A stretch of 64,000 bases of DNA from Lachnospiraceae bacterium EP-SM-12S-S03 (GCA_020540725.1 JAJBSL010000014.1:1-64000); one strand, 5' to 3'; shown: positions 54,559 to 64,000, counted from the first letter of the stretch. A program made the numbers and translations. Notes: a model not told the origin generated them from the letters alone.

Positions 54559-55794
54559 TTATTTTTTTCTTCCAATTCGATAATCCATCTTCATAAAATT
54601 TGCAATACTTCTTGTTGCAATATCTACAATATTGAATCCAAATGCAATTGCAAGACATGTTACTACCAGCACAATCGTCTCATTTATCGCCATAGCTCGA
54701 TCCTGACTTGCAAATCCATACATCATATAGAAGAGGTTCGGTCCCGGGATCAGTGGAAATACCGAAGCTGTCAGGAATATGGTGGAAGGCGCTTTATTCA
54801 CTCTCGACATTACAAATGCGTAGAAGGCCACGAAGATTGCCGCAATCAAAGTTGCCAGGAAATTACTCGGTGTGATTTCAAACACGATCACATAGATTCC
54901 CCATGTAATAAACGCACCGATCCCCGAATACATAACCTGTCTCCCCCGAATTTTAAACACAAAGGCAAACCCTACGCAGGCAATTGTACAGGAGACAAGC
55001 TGTACCCAGACACTATTATTCAGTACATACCCTTCGGCCGAAATTCCATCCAGTAAAAACATGGCAAGCGCCGTTCCACAGGCAATGCCCGCCGCTCCAA
55101 GTATGGAATTCATGATATTGATAGCTCCCGAAATGTAATCTTTCTGCAAAATCTCTCGGATTCCGTTGGTTGTACTAAGTCCGCTGATCAAAAGCATAAC
55201 AATTCCGATCATAATCCGCTCAGGATGACTTCCAAGTCCTAAGCGCACAACTCCAATAATAATGACTTCTGACAAGAATGAAAGAATCAGATTATATGCC
55301 ATCAGATTCGGTTCCCGTTCACTGAGCCACCCTCCTACAATCGCAATCATCAGCGATACAATAACCGCAACAACTGCATCTTCAAAATTGCATCCAAAGA
55401 ACACTGCAAATCCTGTTCCACCCATGACAGATGCGATATATTTTGTAAACCATCTCTGCGGAGGCCGGCTCAACACTTCTTCATACTTTTTACGAAGCTC
55501 GTTCTCATCCGGTGTGTGTTGGCACACATATCTGCATAGATTATTCAAGTAATCCAAACGGTCAAAATGCATGTCAAAAGATTCAATCTGCCTGATCTGT
55601 GTAATAATCTCCCCATCCGGAGTCTCCACTGTAATCTGGATATTGCTCGGTATAACAAATACATCATATCTCACAAATCCATATGCTTTGCACATTCTAT
55701 AAAGACTATCCTCCAGCCTGAAATTCTCTGCCCCACTTTTTAACATGGATTCTCCGATATCAAGAATCCCCTGCACAATCCTTTTATAATTCAT
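54559..55794 (-). CDS. ThrE-type threonine/serine exporter family protein
   Basis: 411 aa. The N-terminal cytoplasmic part (about 1-120) is followed by about ten membrane helices. It combines the two ThrE halves (DUF1212 and DUF3815) in one chain. Markers are GAENFRLEDSLYRMCKAYG and, near the C-terminus, ASVFPLIPGPNLFYMMYG. ThrE exports threonine and serine; substrate here is assumed from family. ATG at 55794 is chosen over 55857 for its GAGGGG 6 nt upstream. Inserted between rplA and rplJ. Confidence 0.88.
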   Translation of the reverse strand: MNYKRIVQGILDIGESMLKSGAENFRLEDSLYRMCKAYGFVRYDVFVIPSNIQITVETPDGEIITQIRQIESFDMHFDRLDYLNNLCRYVCQHTPDENELRKKYEEVLSRPPQRWFTKYIASVMGGTGFAVFFGCNFEDAVVAVIVSLMIAIVGGWLSEREPNLMAYNLILSFLSEVIIIGVVRLGLGSHPERIMIGIVMLLISGLSTTNGIREILQKDYISGAINIMNSILGAAGIACGTALAMFLLDGISAEGYVLNNSVWVQLVSCTIACVGFAFVFKIRGRQVMYSGIGAFITWGIYVIVFEITPSNFLATLIAAIFVAFYAFVMSRVNKAPSTIFLTASVFPLIPGPNLFYMMYGFASQDRAMAINETIVLVVTCLAIAFGFNIVDIATRSIANFMKMDYRIGRKK

Positions 55795-55872
55795 ATCGCA
55801 CCCCTCATCCTCTTGTGTTATCTGATGTAATCTTACCATTGTTTTAGCAAAAGTCAATACAGAAACATGCTT

Positions 55873-56925
55873 TTATTTATTTTCCCTCTTTCTCTCAATG
55901 TGAATATTCATTACAAGGGCAAAGGCAATCGTTCCATATGCAACGAAAGTTCTAAAATACTCGCCAAGAGAGACATTGTTGAACGCATTCTGACCTGCAA
56001 GTGGAGAAAGTACGAAAAGCGTATGTAATAAAATCACTCCGAAGAACGCATTTCTTACATTCGCCTTCTTGATACTTGCACCTCCGGCAAGAAGAGCCGC
56101 GCAGGCAAATTTCTCAGTATCCAGATGCTCTGTATACACATTCAGTGAACCGATATTCTGTAAATATACAAACTGTCCAAGCGCCGCGATTACTGTAGAC
56201 AAAATGATGACTGTCATTCTTGTCCGGTCTACATCAATTCCGATATTCGCCGCTTTTTCGCTGCTCATTCCAACCGCACGAACCTTTTGTCCAAATCGAG
56301 TATTCATCACATAGAATATAAATGCACCGGTAAGCGCGATAATCACAAGGAGTACAACAGAAATTTTTGCATTACCAATTGTAAAAACTCCTAGATTGTC
56401 AAACACTTCTTTGAATGTTTTTAAATCCAGCATATTCTTTACTCCGACTCCTGTTCCAAGCACTAGCTTTTCATTCTTCACCGGAATCACCGTTCCGAAT
56501 CCTGCCACGAAAATCAACTGGTAAATATAGTTAGCAAGAAATCCAATTACGATGGAAGTCACCATTTCTCTTCCTTTGACGATATTCATGAGTTTCCCGA
56601 CAACAGCTCCGATAAGCGCCGCTGCAATCAAAGCAAATACAAGTACAAACACCGCACCTTTTCCACCTGTCATATTCATGTTCAAAACAAAGATAAAAGA
56701 TGCCTGCGTTAGCATCGTGCCTAACACTACTGCAAAGTTTAATCCCATCCCCGCTGTAATCGGAAGAATCAAGGCAAGAACAAGAATCACGTTTCGGATA
56801 AATCGAAGCGCAACCTGCTCCGTAAGGAATGTCAGACTAATTCCCGACAAAAAGAAACAGATGATACTACATATGATAAATGTAGACGGTACAACCATCT
56901 CTTCTTTCCATTTTAACTTTTTCAA
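55873..56925 (-). CDS. ABC transporter permease (BMP/ribose type), second subunit
   Basis: 350 aa with about nine helices of the BPD_transp_2 family (MGLNFAVVLGTMLTQASF, EMVTSIVIGFLANYI, VRAVGMSSEKAANIGIDVD, CAALLAGGASIKKANV). The TTG start at 56925 overlaps the upstream stop (TTGA), with AAGGAGG 8 nt upstream; longer frames lie inside the previous gene. Pairs with the next permease upstream and the double ATPase to form an importer of unknown substrate. Confidence 0.86.
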   Translation of the reverse strand: MKKLKWKEEMVVPSTFIICSIICFFLSGISLTFLTEQVALRFIRNVILVLALILPITAGMGLNFAVVLGTMLTQASFIFVLNMNMTGGKGAVFVLVFALIAAALIGAVVGKLMNIVKGREMVTSIVIGFLANYIYQLIFVAGFGTVIPVKNEKLVLGTGVGVKNMLDLKTFKEVFDNLGVFTIGNAKISVVLLVIIALTGAFIFYVMNTRFGQKVRAVGMSSEKAANIGIDVDRTRMTVIILSTVIAALGQFVYLQNIGSLNVYTEHLDTEKFACAALLAGGASIKKANVRNAFFGVILLHTLFVLSPLAGQNAFNNVSLGEYFRTFVAYGTIAFALVMNIHIERKRENK

Positions 56926-57947
56926 GATCCCTTCCTCCTTCCTTGCTTCAAAAACGCATATAGAATAATACCGTTTGTAATAATCATACGGACAATTTCT
57001 GACATCTGCGGAATTAAAATGGTGTTTGCAATCGGCGCCGACAGAAGGTAAATCGTCTGATATAAATACGTACCAAGCACCGCATGGAAAATGCCGGCTC
57101 GTTTTCCAATACATCCACCAATTAAAATAGCAGAAACTGCCGGGAAGCTATGAGAAAGCGGTGCATTGTAAAGCTCCACAAATCCATATGTCTGCGCATA
57201 GACACAAATTCCGGCCGCGCCAATGATGGTAGATAATATAATTGCAGTTGTACGAATCTTGTTAATCTTAATTCCAGATAATTGGCAGAACTTTTCGTTT
57301 TCTCCGACCGCCAACATTACCGTACCATATTTCGTTTTGAAAAATCCGTAAATCAAAAAACAAATGATGGCATAGAAACCTAAAAGTCCAAGCGAAATCG
57401 TCACTCCTCCGATTTCAATAACACCAATTTCATTTAGAACATTTCCAAAGTATTTTTCCAAACTGATTTTGGGGCGAAGCCCTGTCCCTCCAACCGGATA
57501 CAACATCTCCCTATTTGTAAATGGGATAACCGTCCATACAAAGTTCATAATCGGGATAAAAGAATATCCGATAAAAATCGCCGCAATATCTTCTTTCCCT
57601 TTTACTTTGTTCAGAATCCATGCGTAAATCGCTCCAAGAATTACTGCCGGTACTACAGAAATTGCGATGGCCGCAAGTAATCCTGTCAATCCGGTCAGCC
57701 TCATCTGAATTGCCATACACATGCCAAGAAGCCCCGCAACAATTCCTATTGGAAGTCCAAAGTTCATGCCGACTCCCGCATTAATCATTGGAATCATAGC
57801 CAAAACAAGCACACCGTTCATTACAAACTTGGTAAATGAATCGCTAATCAAATCCGAAATATTCAATCCCAGACCTCCCGCTATTATGAACAGGAACAGC
57901 AGAAATGCGGTAATAATCATTTGTGGAAGCTTGACTCTATTCTTCAT
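56922..57947 (-). CDS. ABC transporter permease (BMP/ribose type), first subunit
   Basis: 341 aa, BPD_transp_2 family (MNFGLPIGIVAGLLGMCMAI, DIAAIFIGYSFIPI, VMLAVGENEKFCQLSGIKIN, AVSAILIGGCIGKRAGIF). It follows the ATPase by 1 nt, with GAGGAGG upstream of ATG at 57947. Same operon as the DUF3798 protein. Confidence 0.87.
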   Translation of the reverse strand: MKNRVKLPQMIITAFLLFLFIIAGGLGLNISDLISDSFTKFVMNGVLVLAMIPMINAGVGMNFGLPIGIVAGLLGMCMAIQMRLTGLTGLLAAIAISVVPAVILGAIYAWILNKVKGKEDIAAIFIGYSFIPIMNFVWTVIPFTNREMLYPVGGTGLRPKISLEKYFGNVLNEIGVIEIGGVTISLGLLGFYAIICFLIYGFFKTKYGTVMLAVGENEKFCQLSGIKINKIRTTAIILSTIIGAAGICVYAQTYGFVELYNAPLSHSFPAVSAILIGGCIGKRAGIFHAVLGTYLYQTIYLLSAPIANTILIPQMSEIVRMIITNGIILYAFLKQGRRKGS

Positions 57948-57948
57948 C

Positions 57949-59517
57949 CTACACCTCCTCACCTGTATATGCCAAAGCAAATTTCTCTTCCTTCGCCTGC
58001 GGCGAAAGAATCCCAGATATTTTCCCTTCACAGAACACGACAATCCGGTCACTGATACGCTTCAATTCTTCCAATTCACTGGACGCTACCACTAGTGTCG
58101 TGCCTCGTTCTTCATTCATCCTTACAAGCGTATCCAGTATTTTCTCTTTCGCTCCAATGTCAACCCCTCGTGTTGGTTCCATAATAAATAAAATATCCGG
58201 TTCCGCAGCTATCGCTCTAGCGATACATACTTTCTGCTGATTTCCTCCGCTTAGTTCTCTCGTATATTGGGATAAGTTCTCACACTTGATTTCCAACCGT
58301 TGTATCTGTTCCTTAACATAGGTATCCATAGCCTTGTGGTCTCGTACTGCCAATTTCCCAAATAACTTTTTCTGGAATCGGTTCTTCCCATAAAATCCGG
58401 AGAATATGATATTTTCCTTAATCGAGTGTTCCAAAAGAAGCCCCATATTCTTTCTGTCATCCGGCAAAAGAAAAATTCCTTTCTGAATAACTTCTCTTGT
58501 CTTACTCACATCCAGTTCCTCTTCTTTGTATATAACCTTTCCTGAGACCGGATACATTCCCATGACACCATATCCAACCGACAGCTTTCCATGGCCAGAC
58601 AGACTAGTCAAACCAAGAATCTCCCCTTTTTTCACATTCAGATTGATTCCGCGCAACATTTCTCCCGGCATATCTACCGAAAAATTCTGAAATTCCAAAA
58701 TCGTCTCTTTCTCCGACTTTCGCGGAGTTCTCTCTACTGTCTGCACATCATATCCAATCATATCTGACGCCAGTTTTTGAATCGCCAGTTCTTCTTTCTC
58801 ATAAGTGGAGATTACATCTCCGTCTCGTATCACCGTCACGCGATCACATACTTCGCAAATCTCATGGAGTCGATGCGTGCAGAAGAGTATTGAAGTTCCT
58901 TCTTTTGCCAAATCCTTCATCACCTTCAAAAGCTTGTTCGCATCTTCTTCATTTAGCACCGCTGTCGGTTCGTCTAAAATTAAAAACTTCAAGTCCTTCT
59001 TATTCACTTCTCTCGCAATCTCGACAAACTGCTTTGCATTGACTGAAATATTTTTGACAAGATATGAACTGTCAATTTGAAATCCGAGCTGCGCTAATGT
59101 CTTCTTGGCATCTTCTTCATCTTTCTTCTTCTCAATATAAGAAAGCTCAGCGCCAAGAGCCTTTCTTATCACCGGTGAAGTATACTCTCTTGTCAGTTTA
59201 ATATTCTCTGCCACCGACATATCTGGAATCAACATAAACTCCTGATGAATCATTCCGATCCCCAACTTTGCCGCTTCTTTTGGAGAACGAATTTTCATGT
59301 GTTTCCCTTCAAACAAGACATCTCCCTGATAGCCGCCCGTTTCTTCTATGACAGAATTTCCAAACAAAATGTTCATCAGTGTACTTTTGCCCGAACCGTT
59401 CGCTCCTACGATTCCATGGATCTCTCCTCTTTTTACAGATAAGTCAACATGATTCAATACCCGGTTGTGCCCAAAATATTTTGTAAGATTTTTCACCTGT
59501 AATACGTATTCTTCCAT
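57949..59517 (-). CDS. Dual-domain sugar/nucleoside-type ABC ATPase (RbsA/NupO-like)
   Basis: 522 aa, two nucleotide-binding domains. First: GANGSGKSTLMNILFG, FLILDEPTAVLNEED. Second: ELSGGNQQKVCIARAIAAEP and FIMEPTRGVDIGAKEKIL, with a degenerate Walker A, as in RbsA-type proteins. It drives the two permeases encoded just downstream. Substrate unknown; the companion binding protein is a DUF3798 lipoprotein rather than a standard BMP or ribose-binding protein. Confidence 0.92.
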   Translation of the reverse strand: MEEYVLQVKNLTKYFGHNRVLNHVDLSVKRGEIHGIVGANGSGKSTLMNILFGNSVIEETGGYQGDVLFEGKHMKIRSPKEAAKLGIGMIHQEFMLIPDMSVAENIKLTREYTSPVIRKALGAELSYIEKKKDEEDAKKTLAQLGFQIDSSYLVKNISVNAKQFVEIAREVNKKDLKFLILDEPTAVLNEEDANKLLKVMKDLAKEGTSILFCTHRLHEICEVCDRVTVIRDGDVISTYEKEELAIQKLASDMIGYDVQTVERTPRKSEKETILEFQNFSVDMPGEMLRGINLNVKKGEILGLTSLSGHGKLSVGYGVMGMYPVSGKVIYKEEELDVSKTREVIQKGIFLLPDDRKNMGLLLEHSIKENIIFSGFYGKNRFQKKLFGKLAVRDHKAMDTYVKEQIQRLEIKCENLSQYTRELSGGNQQKVCIARAIAAEPDILFIMEPTRGVDIGAKEKILDTLVRMNEERGTTLVVASSELEELKRISDRIVVFCEGKISGILSPQAKEEKFALAYTGEEV

Positions 59518-59573
59518 TTCACTCCTCCTTCCGTCATAAAAAGCGGAGAATTGTTACATCCTCCGCTTCTATC

Positions 59574-60725
59574 TTAGTAATAAATAGATTCCATAATAAA
59601 CATGTAGTAGTTTTCGTAATCTCCATACTGCTGGAAATCTACTTCCAAACCGAATTTATCCTGTGCAAGTTTTCCGAGCGCTTCACCATTCTTCGGGTCA
59701 AAATCCGGATTATTAATCATCTCCATTGCCATTTCCACACCGTATTTTGGTAAGAACATTGTTGTAGAAATCGGCCATCCTGATAACTTACCTTTCATGC
59801 CCTGTGCATCTACTTTTTCTGCAATCATTTCATTGATCAAATCAAAGTCTGCGGCATCTTCTTCTGCAATCTCAAGTCCTAAAACTGTTGGGTAAGCCTG
59901 CGTTGGTGTTGGACAGCACTGCTCTGCTACCATGAATTTCAACTCTAAAGCTTTTTCAAGAATTACATCATACATCGGACAGTTTGTTCCGAAAATATTG
60001 GTATCCGCACCATATTTTTCAATCTGTCTCGGAATATCTTCTTGAAGAAACTGCTGCATCGCTTCCGGTCCGTTTCCTGTCTGTGGGTCCGGTGTAACGA
60101 TTTCTACGAATTCCATTCCAAGTTTTTCACATGTCTCTTTCATCTTGTCTCTTCTTGCCGAAATTGTCGGTTTTGCAAGATGAGTTGGGAAAGAATAATG
60201 GATAAATGTCTTAGCTCCCATCTCATGCGCTTTTGTAGGGATTGTCTCACCTCTTCTGATTGCGTCCATATCAAGGTTCATATCAATATATTCTGACATC
60301 ATATCCGGCTCATCATAAATTGCAGATGATACAGTAATGATATCCGGGTTTTTCTCTTTAATCTGCTGGAAAGCCGGAATCAATCCGGACTGTCCGGAAG
60401 ATACAACAACTGCTTTCATAAGCGGGTCGTCTGCTGCTGATACAATTGTACTGATACACCCTTCGATTTCTGTATCAAATTTCTCCGGCAACACAAGGTG
60501 TTTTACAATATCCGGATACTGTTCTACGAGCTGCTCACCTGCTCGGTATTCGTCTTCACTTACAGATAATGTAGGTGTTACGATTGCAATGTGGTACTCA
60601 TCTTTTTTGTCTTCATTCGATTCTGCTTTCTTCGACTCTTCCTTTTTCTCTGTGCTTCCGCATCCTGCAAATACAGATGTTGCGAATACAGCAAGAGCCA
60701 TGATTACTGCTAATTTCTTCTTCAT
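59574..60725 (-). CDS. DUF3798 lipoprotein, probable ABC binding protein
   Basis: 383 aa. Lipobox VFAGCG (Cys about 22), a Lys/Glu-rich linker, then a periplasmic-binding-protein-like fold of DUF3798 (YHIAIVTPTLSVSEDEYRAGE, AVVVSSGQSGLIPAFQQIKE, TFIHYSFPTHLAKPTISARR, IFGTNCPMYDVILEKAL). Placed first before the ATPase and two permeases, so it is most likely the substrate-binding component of that importer. Ligand not known for this family. Confidence 0.85.
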   Translation of the reverse strand: MKKKLAVIMALAVFATSVFAGCGSTEKKEESKKAESNEDKKDEYHIAIVTPTLSVSEDEYRAGEQLVEQYPDIVKHLVLPEKFDTEIEGCISTIVSAADDPLMKAVVVSSGQSGLIPAFQQIKEKNPDIITVSSAIYDEPDMMSEYIDMNLDMDAIRRGETIPTKAHEMGAKTFIHYSFPTHLAKPTISARRDKMKETCEKLGMEFVEIVTPDPQTGNGPEAMQQFLQEDIPRQIEKYGADTNIFGTNCPMYDVILEKALELKFMVAEQCCPTPTQAYPTVLGLEIAEEDAADFDLINEMIAEKVDAQGMKGKLSGWPISTTMFLPKYGVEMAMEMINNPDFDPKNGEALGKLAQDKFGLEVDFQQYGDYENYYMFIMESIYY

Positions 60726-60785
60726 ATTTTCCTCCTGATTTCCTCTTGATAATACCTCTACCCTTGATGTGTGGATATCATTTCT

Positions 60786-60814
60786 ATAGTACTTATCTCA
60801 TCTCCGAAAGTCAA
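60786..60814 (-). promoter_or_regulatory. Promoter of DUF3798 ABC operon
   Basis: TTGACT (60809-60814) and TACTAT (60786-60791), 17-bp spacer, about 60 nt upstream of the DUF3798 start. Confidence 0.65.
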
Positions 60815-60917
60815 ATAGATATTTTCAATATACTTATAGGCAAATACTATAAATATTTTTCTCTTCATCAATTCAATCGGATTCCAAAGGAATTTCTTAC
60901 AATCTTATTGCATAAAA

Positions 60918-60950
60918 AACTGTGTACAGTCCTTAAACCATACACAGTTT
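60918..60950 (-). terminator. rplA terminator
   Basis: AAACTGTGTA / TACACAGTTT with a 13-nt loop; TTTTTTATG follows on the minus strand. It closes the rpmG-secE-nusG-rplK-rplA unit. Confidence 0.85.
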
Positions 60951-60979
60951 CCTCATTTATTATTATGATATGCGAATAA

Positions 60980-61672
60980 TTAAGCTAATTTAGCCGGGTT
61001 AATCTTAACACCAGGTCCCATTGTAGATGTTAAAGTAACACTTCTTAAGTACTGTCCTTTAACAGCTGCCGGTTTAGCTTTGTTGATTGCATCGATAAGC
61101 GTCTGGAAGTTGTCCGCTAACTGCTCCTCTGTGAAAGAAGCTTTTCCAATTGGCACATGGATAATATTTGTTTTATCTAATCTGTACTCAATCTTACCAG
61201 CTTTGATATCAGCGATAGCTTTTGTTACGTCCATTGTAACTGTTCCAGCCTTCGGGTTTGGCATTAATCCTTTTGGTCCAAGTACACGTCCGAGACGTCC
61301 AACAACACCCATCATATCCGGTGTAGCAACAACAACGTCAAATTCGAACCATCCTTCGTTCTGGATCTTCGGAATTAATTCCTCTGCTCCTACGTAATCT
61401 GCTCCTGCTGCCTGAGCTTCTTCAGCTTTAGCACCTTTCGCAAATACTAAGATACGAACCTTTTTACCTGTTCCGTGTGGTAATACAACAGCACCACGGA
61501 TCTGCTGATCTGCGTGACGTCCGTCACAGCCTGTTCTGATGTGAGCCTCGATTGTCTCATCGAATTTTGCTACTGCAGTTTTCTTAACTAATTCGATAGC
61601 TTCTGCTTTATCATAAAGGTTTCCTTTATCAATTGATTTCGCAGCTTCTACGTATTTCTTTCCTCTTTTCAT
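60980..61672 (-). CDS. rplA: 50S ribosomal protein L1
   Basis: 230 aa. [16 protein letters not shown] opens; rRNA-binding residues in [20 protein letters not shown] and the [13 protein letters not shown] segment ([18 protein letters not shown]) are intact. Forms the L1 stalk. GGAGG lies upstream of ATG. Cotranscribed after rplK. Confidence 0.98.
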   Translation of the reverse strand: MKRGKKYVEAAKSIDKGNLYDKAEAIELVKKTAVAKFDETIEAHIRTGCDGRHADQQIRGAVVLPHGTGKKVRILVFAKGAKAEEAQAAGADYVGAEELIPKIQNEGWFEFDVVVATPDMMGVVGRLGRVLGPKGLMPNPKAGTVTMDVTKAIADIKAGKIEYRLDKTNIIHVPIGKASFTEEQLADNFQTLIDAINKAKPAAVKGQYLRSVTLTSTMGPGVKINPAKLA

Positions 61673-61734
61673 TTCAATAACCTCCTAGTGGTAATATCGG
61701 GAGCGAGCCCTCCCACGTTAAATGTTTCCAATGA

Positions 61735-62160
61735 CTACTCTGCTACTTTAACACCCATACTTCTGCATGTTCCTTCGATCATGCTCATAGCTGCTTCAAT
61801 GCTTGCAGCATTTAAGTCAGGCATTTTCATTTCAGCGATTTCTTTTACCTGCTCTTTTGTGATTGTAGCAACTTTGTTCTTGTTCGGAACACCTGAACCA
61901 GATTTAATCTTGCAAGCCTTTTTGATAAGAACTGCTGCTGGTGGTGTCTTTGTAACGAAGCTGAAGCTTCTGTCACTGTAAACTGTGATTACAACAGGAA
62001 TGATTAAGTCACCCTGATCTGCTGTTCTTGCGTTGAACTGTTTTGTAAATTCAACGATATTTACACCATGCTGACCAAGTGCCGGACCAACTGGTGGTGC
62101 CGGAGTTGCTTTTCCAGCAGGAATCTGTAATTTAATATAACCTTGTACTTTTTTTGCCAT
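61735..62160 (-). CDS. rplK: 50S ribosomal protein L11
   Basis: 141 aa, full length. [20 protein letters not shown], the thiostrepton-site N-terminal domain, and the C-terminal rRNA-binding domain ([20 protein letters not shown]) are complete. AAGGAGG precedes ATG. Confidence 0.98.
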   Translation of the reverse strand: MAKKVQGYIKLQIPAGKATPAPPVGPALGQHGVNIVEFTKQFNARTADQGDLIIPVVITVYSDRSFSFVTKTPPAAVLIKKACKIKSGSGVPNKNKVATITKEQVKEIAEMKMPDLNAASIEAAMSMIEGTCRSMGVKVAE

Positions 62161-62213
62161 TTTCGTGTACCTCCTTGTGGTATTTGCGGGGATTTCCCTC
62201 CCACTTATTCTTG

Positions 62214-62729
62214 TTACATTTTCTTAACTTCTTTGAAACTAATTTCAACTGGCGTTTCACGGCCAAACAGCTCAACATTGATTGTCAGACTCTGTTTCTG
62301 TGTATTCATAGCCTGAATCACTCCTACCGTTCCTTCCCATGCTCCGGCTGTTACAGAAACTGTATCGCCTTCTGCAAAGTCAACAACAAGTTCTTCTTTC
62401 TGAATACCGAGCGGAGCCATCTCGTCTTCCGTAAGCGGAACCGGTTTAGATCCCGGTCCTACGAATCCGGTAACACCTCTTGTATTTCTTACGACATACC
62501 AGGTATCATCATTCATAATCATGTGAATAAGAACGTATCCCGGAAACATTTTCTTTGCAACTGCTTTCTGAACTCCGTTCTTAAGCTCCACTACTTCCTG
62601 CATAGGAACTCTGACTTCTAAGATCTGGTCCTCTAAGTGTCTGTTTTCAATTGTCTTATCAATATTGGCTTTTACTTTGTTCTCATACCCTGAATAAGTA
62701 TGAACTACGTACCATTTTGCCTCTGACAT
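62214..62729 (-). CDS. nusG: Transcription termination/antitermination factor NusG
   Basis: 171 aa. The NGN domain ([30 protein letters not shown]) is followed by a KOW domain ([20 protein letters not shown]). It binds RNA polymerase and links it to the ribosome. ATG at 62729 is chosen over GTG at 62738, which is part of AAAGGTGA. Confidence 0.97.
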   Translation of the reverse strand: MSEAKWYVVHTYSGYENKVKANIDKTIENRHLEDQILEVRVPMQEVVELKNGVQKAVAKKMFPGYVLIHMIMNDDTWYVVRNTRGVTGFVGPGSKPVPLTEDEMAPLGIQKEELVVDFAEGDTVSVTAGAWEGTVGVIQAMNTQKQSLTINVELFGRETPVEISFKEVKKM

Positions 62730-62764
62730 AAAACTCACCTTTCATAAATATCATTTCACAGTTG

Positions 62765-62971
62765 TTACTTAACCAATAAATCAATACCGTATTTCACGAT
62801 CACATCAATCACTGATATTAAAGCTGCCAAAAATACTGAAGCTGCAACAACGGCTGATGTTTCTTTTGCAAGTGTTTTTTTGTCCGGCCAGATGATCTTC
62901 TTAAATTCTGCTTTAAGACCTGTAAACCAGCTCTTTTTCTGAGCTTTCTCTTTACTGGATTTTTCGCCCAT
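62765..62971 (-). CDS. secE: Preprotein translocase subunit SecE
   Basis: 68 aa, one C-terminal transmembrane helix after an amphipathic segment (FKKIIWPDKKTLAKETSAVV). It clamps SecY in the membrane. ATG at 62971 with AAAGGA 9 nt upstream is preferred over GTG at 62989. Order rpmG-secE-nusG is standard for Firmicutes. Confidence 0.95.
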   Translation of the reverse strand: MGEKSSKEKAQKKSWFTGLKAEFKKIIWPDKKTLAKETSAVVAASVFLAALISVIDVIVKYGIDLLVK

Positions 62972-62998
62972 TCTGTCACGTCCTTTCACTTCAAACGA

Positions 62999-63148
62999 TT
63001 ATTTCGTTTCTTTGTGTAATGTGTGAGCTTTACAGAACTTACAATATTTCTTTGTTTCCATACGATCTGGATGATTCTTTTTCTCCTTTGTCGTATTGTA
63101 GTTACGCTGTTTACATTCTGTACATGCCAATGTTATCTTTGTGCGCAC
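62999..63148 (-). CDS. rpmG: 50S ribosomal protein L33
   Basis: 49 aa, short. Reads [20 protein letters not shown] at the start, with a second Cys pair in [15 protein letters not shown]. The four Cys (CxxC twice) mark the zinc-binding form of L33. GTG start at 63148, GAGGTGG upstream. First gene of the secE-nusG-rplK-rplA unit. Confidence 0.95.
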   Translation of the reverse strand: MRTKITLACTECKQRNYNTTKEKKNHPDRMETKKYCKFCKAHTLHKETK

Positions 63149-63252
63149 AACTTCCACCTCGCTTCTTATAAACTTGTTTCTTAGTTACCGGTAGTTTGCG
63201 AGACTACCTAATTTTAGGCACAAAAAAAAGACCTACTTCCATTCGCCCATAT

Positions 63253-63282
63253 ATCTTACCACATTCAAATAAGGTTCGTCAA
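63253..63282 (-). promoter_or_regulatory. Promoter of rpmG-secE-nusG-rplKA
   Basis: TTGACG (63277-63282) and TAAGAT (63253-63258), 18-bp spacer. The -35 overlaps the end of the DUF2752 gene. A hairpin GGTAGT/ACTACC follows in the leader, about 40 nt before rpmG. Confidence 0.65.
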
Positions 63283-63635
63283 GCACTAATATTACGGACA
63301 ATTCCGAATATGACAAGCGCGCATGCGTAGATTCCGGCCAGCCATTCATTCCAGACCGGTGTCTTTCGATTTTTGTATGATAAGACGATAAGATATATAA
63401 TCTCTGCCAATAGTAACGGCCATGTCAGAAACAGAAACGGATTGGCCTGATATGCCGTCACAAAATCAAGCTCTGCCATATTCCATATCATTGTTGTAAT
63501 TCCGCATCCAGGACATTTCCACCCCGTAATCTTGCGGAATATGCAGGGAATAGCCATTCCGCCCGCTTTCAGCCAGATATAATATGCTGTCCCTGCACCT
63601 AAAATTCCCACCCAGGTTTTTGTCGTTTTCTGCAT
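63279..63635 (-). CDS. DUF2752 membrane protein
   Basis: 118 aa with about three hydrophobic segments and the family motif GWKCPGCGITTMIW near residue 40. The motif contains a CPxCG pair; function is unknown. It starts 3 nt after the DUF4234 gene, forming a two-gene membrane protein unit. Confidence 0.85.
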   Translation of the reverse strand: MQKTTKTWVGILGAGTAYYIWLKAGGMAIPCIFRKITGWKCPGCGITTMIWNMAELDFVTAYQANPFLFLTWPLLLAEIIYLIVLSYKNRKTPVWNEWLAGIYACALVIFGIVRNISA

Positions 63636-63638
63636 ATT

Positions 63639-63968
63639 TTAGATTGCCTTATTGATTGTATCCTGCATCAAACAATAGCTGACGATGGAAAGCCCGAAAA
63701 GACCCAAGATCAAGTACAGTATTCCGGAACTTGAATTCATTCCTTTGATACGGTCGCATCTTTCTCCCATCTTATACAGCCAGTAAAATAAATAAATTCC
63801 ACATGTAACAATTCCCAATAAGAATACTACCACACCGGAAGTTGCCTGCGTCTCTCCCGAGAGGTAATTTACTTCGTCATTCAACTTAATCATCCAATAG
63901 ATTCCGTAAATGCCGCAAGTAATAATGGTAAAAATAATTGCCAATGGTATACTTCTTCTTACTATCAT
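63639..63968 (-). CDS. DUF4234 membrane protein
   Basis: 109 aa with three hydrophobic helices and the repeated family motif ITCGIYGIYWMIKLNDE, then VTCGIYLFYWLYKMGE. Function unknown; DUF4234 proteins often pair with DUF2752 proteins. AAGGGGG precedes ATG. Confidence 0.85.
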   Translation of the reverse strand: MIVRRSIPLAIIFTIITCGIYGIYWMIKLNDEVNYLSGETQATSGVVVFLLGIVTCGIYLFYWLYKMGERCDRIKGMNSSSGILYLILGLFGLSIVSYCLMQDTINKAI

Positions 63969-64000
63969 AATATTCCCCCTTTTCTCTTGTAAATGAATTT

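Overview
The window looks like a chromosomal segment of a low-to-mid GC Gram-positive anaerobe of the class Clostridia, most likely family Lachnospiraceae. The evidence is strong Shine-Dalgarno sites throughout, sigma-A-type promoters, FeoB with a Cys-rich partner, a Spo0A output domain, DUF3798 and MOSC/ModE-type accessory genes, and a holin-like type I toxin locus of the kind common in that family. No species is assigned. Almost every gene lies on the minus strand, so the segment is read from right to left. I see no tRNA, rRNA, CRISPR array or intact transposase.

The backbone is the translation/transcription block, in the order rpmG-secE-nusG-rplK-rplA, rplJ-rplL, rpoB-rpoC, rpsL-rpsG-fusA-tuf (right to left). 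It is broken by three inserted metabolic blocks: about 6 kb between rplA and rplJ (a DUF3798 ABC transporter and a ThrE-like exporter), about 16 kb between rplL and rpoB (Rpn nuclease, molybdenum cofactor and molybdate genes, thiamine salvage, methionine genes), and about 18 kb between rpoC and rpsL (kinase-like gene, haem uptake, Feo, corrinoid uptake, peptidases, Spo0A-like gene, sugar mutase, FNT channel). Each ribosomal or RNAP fragment has its own recognisable promoter, and rplJL keeps the classic L10 leader with attenuator.

Left end (1-7.4 kb): a GntR/ABC export operon with a downstream HAD phosphatase, a small XRE regulator, an operon of small HTH + GH127 glycosidase + iron alcohol dehydrogenase, and then a type I toxin-antitoxin locus. 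In that locus the holin-like toxin frame carries a one-base insertion, while the antisense RNA promoter and terminator look intact.

Iron/haem (19.4-28.7 kb): a seven-gene haem operon (membrane-anchored companion, NEAT-like and NEAT surface proteins, a streptococcal-type Shp protein, IsdE-like lipoprotein, FecCD permease, ATPase) is followed by feoA-feoB-Cys-rich protein. feo has its own promoter flanked by Fur-box-like palindromes. The haem operon has a different pair of operator-like repeats.

Cofactors (37.7-52.0 kb): metF and a core-MetE methyltransferase lie beside a LysR regulator with a streptococcal-type MET-box. A TPP-riboswitch-controlled thiamine salvage operon (thiW-thiM-thiE-HAD-thiD) follows. 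A seven-gene molybdate/molybdopterin operon is divergent from a nucleotidyltransferase-ModE fusion gene and xdhC, with a ModE-like palindrome between them. A cobalamin riboswitch precedes a DUF4430 protein and an ECF S component near 18 kb. No molybdoenzyme is encoded in the window.
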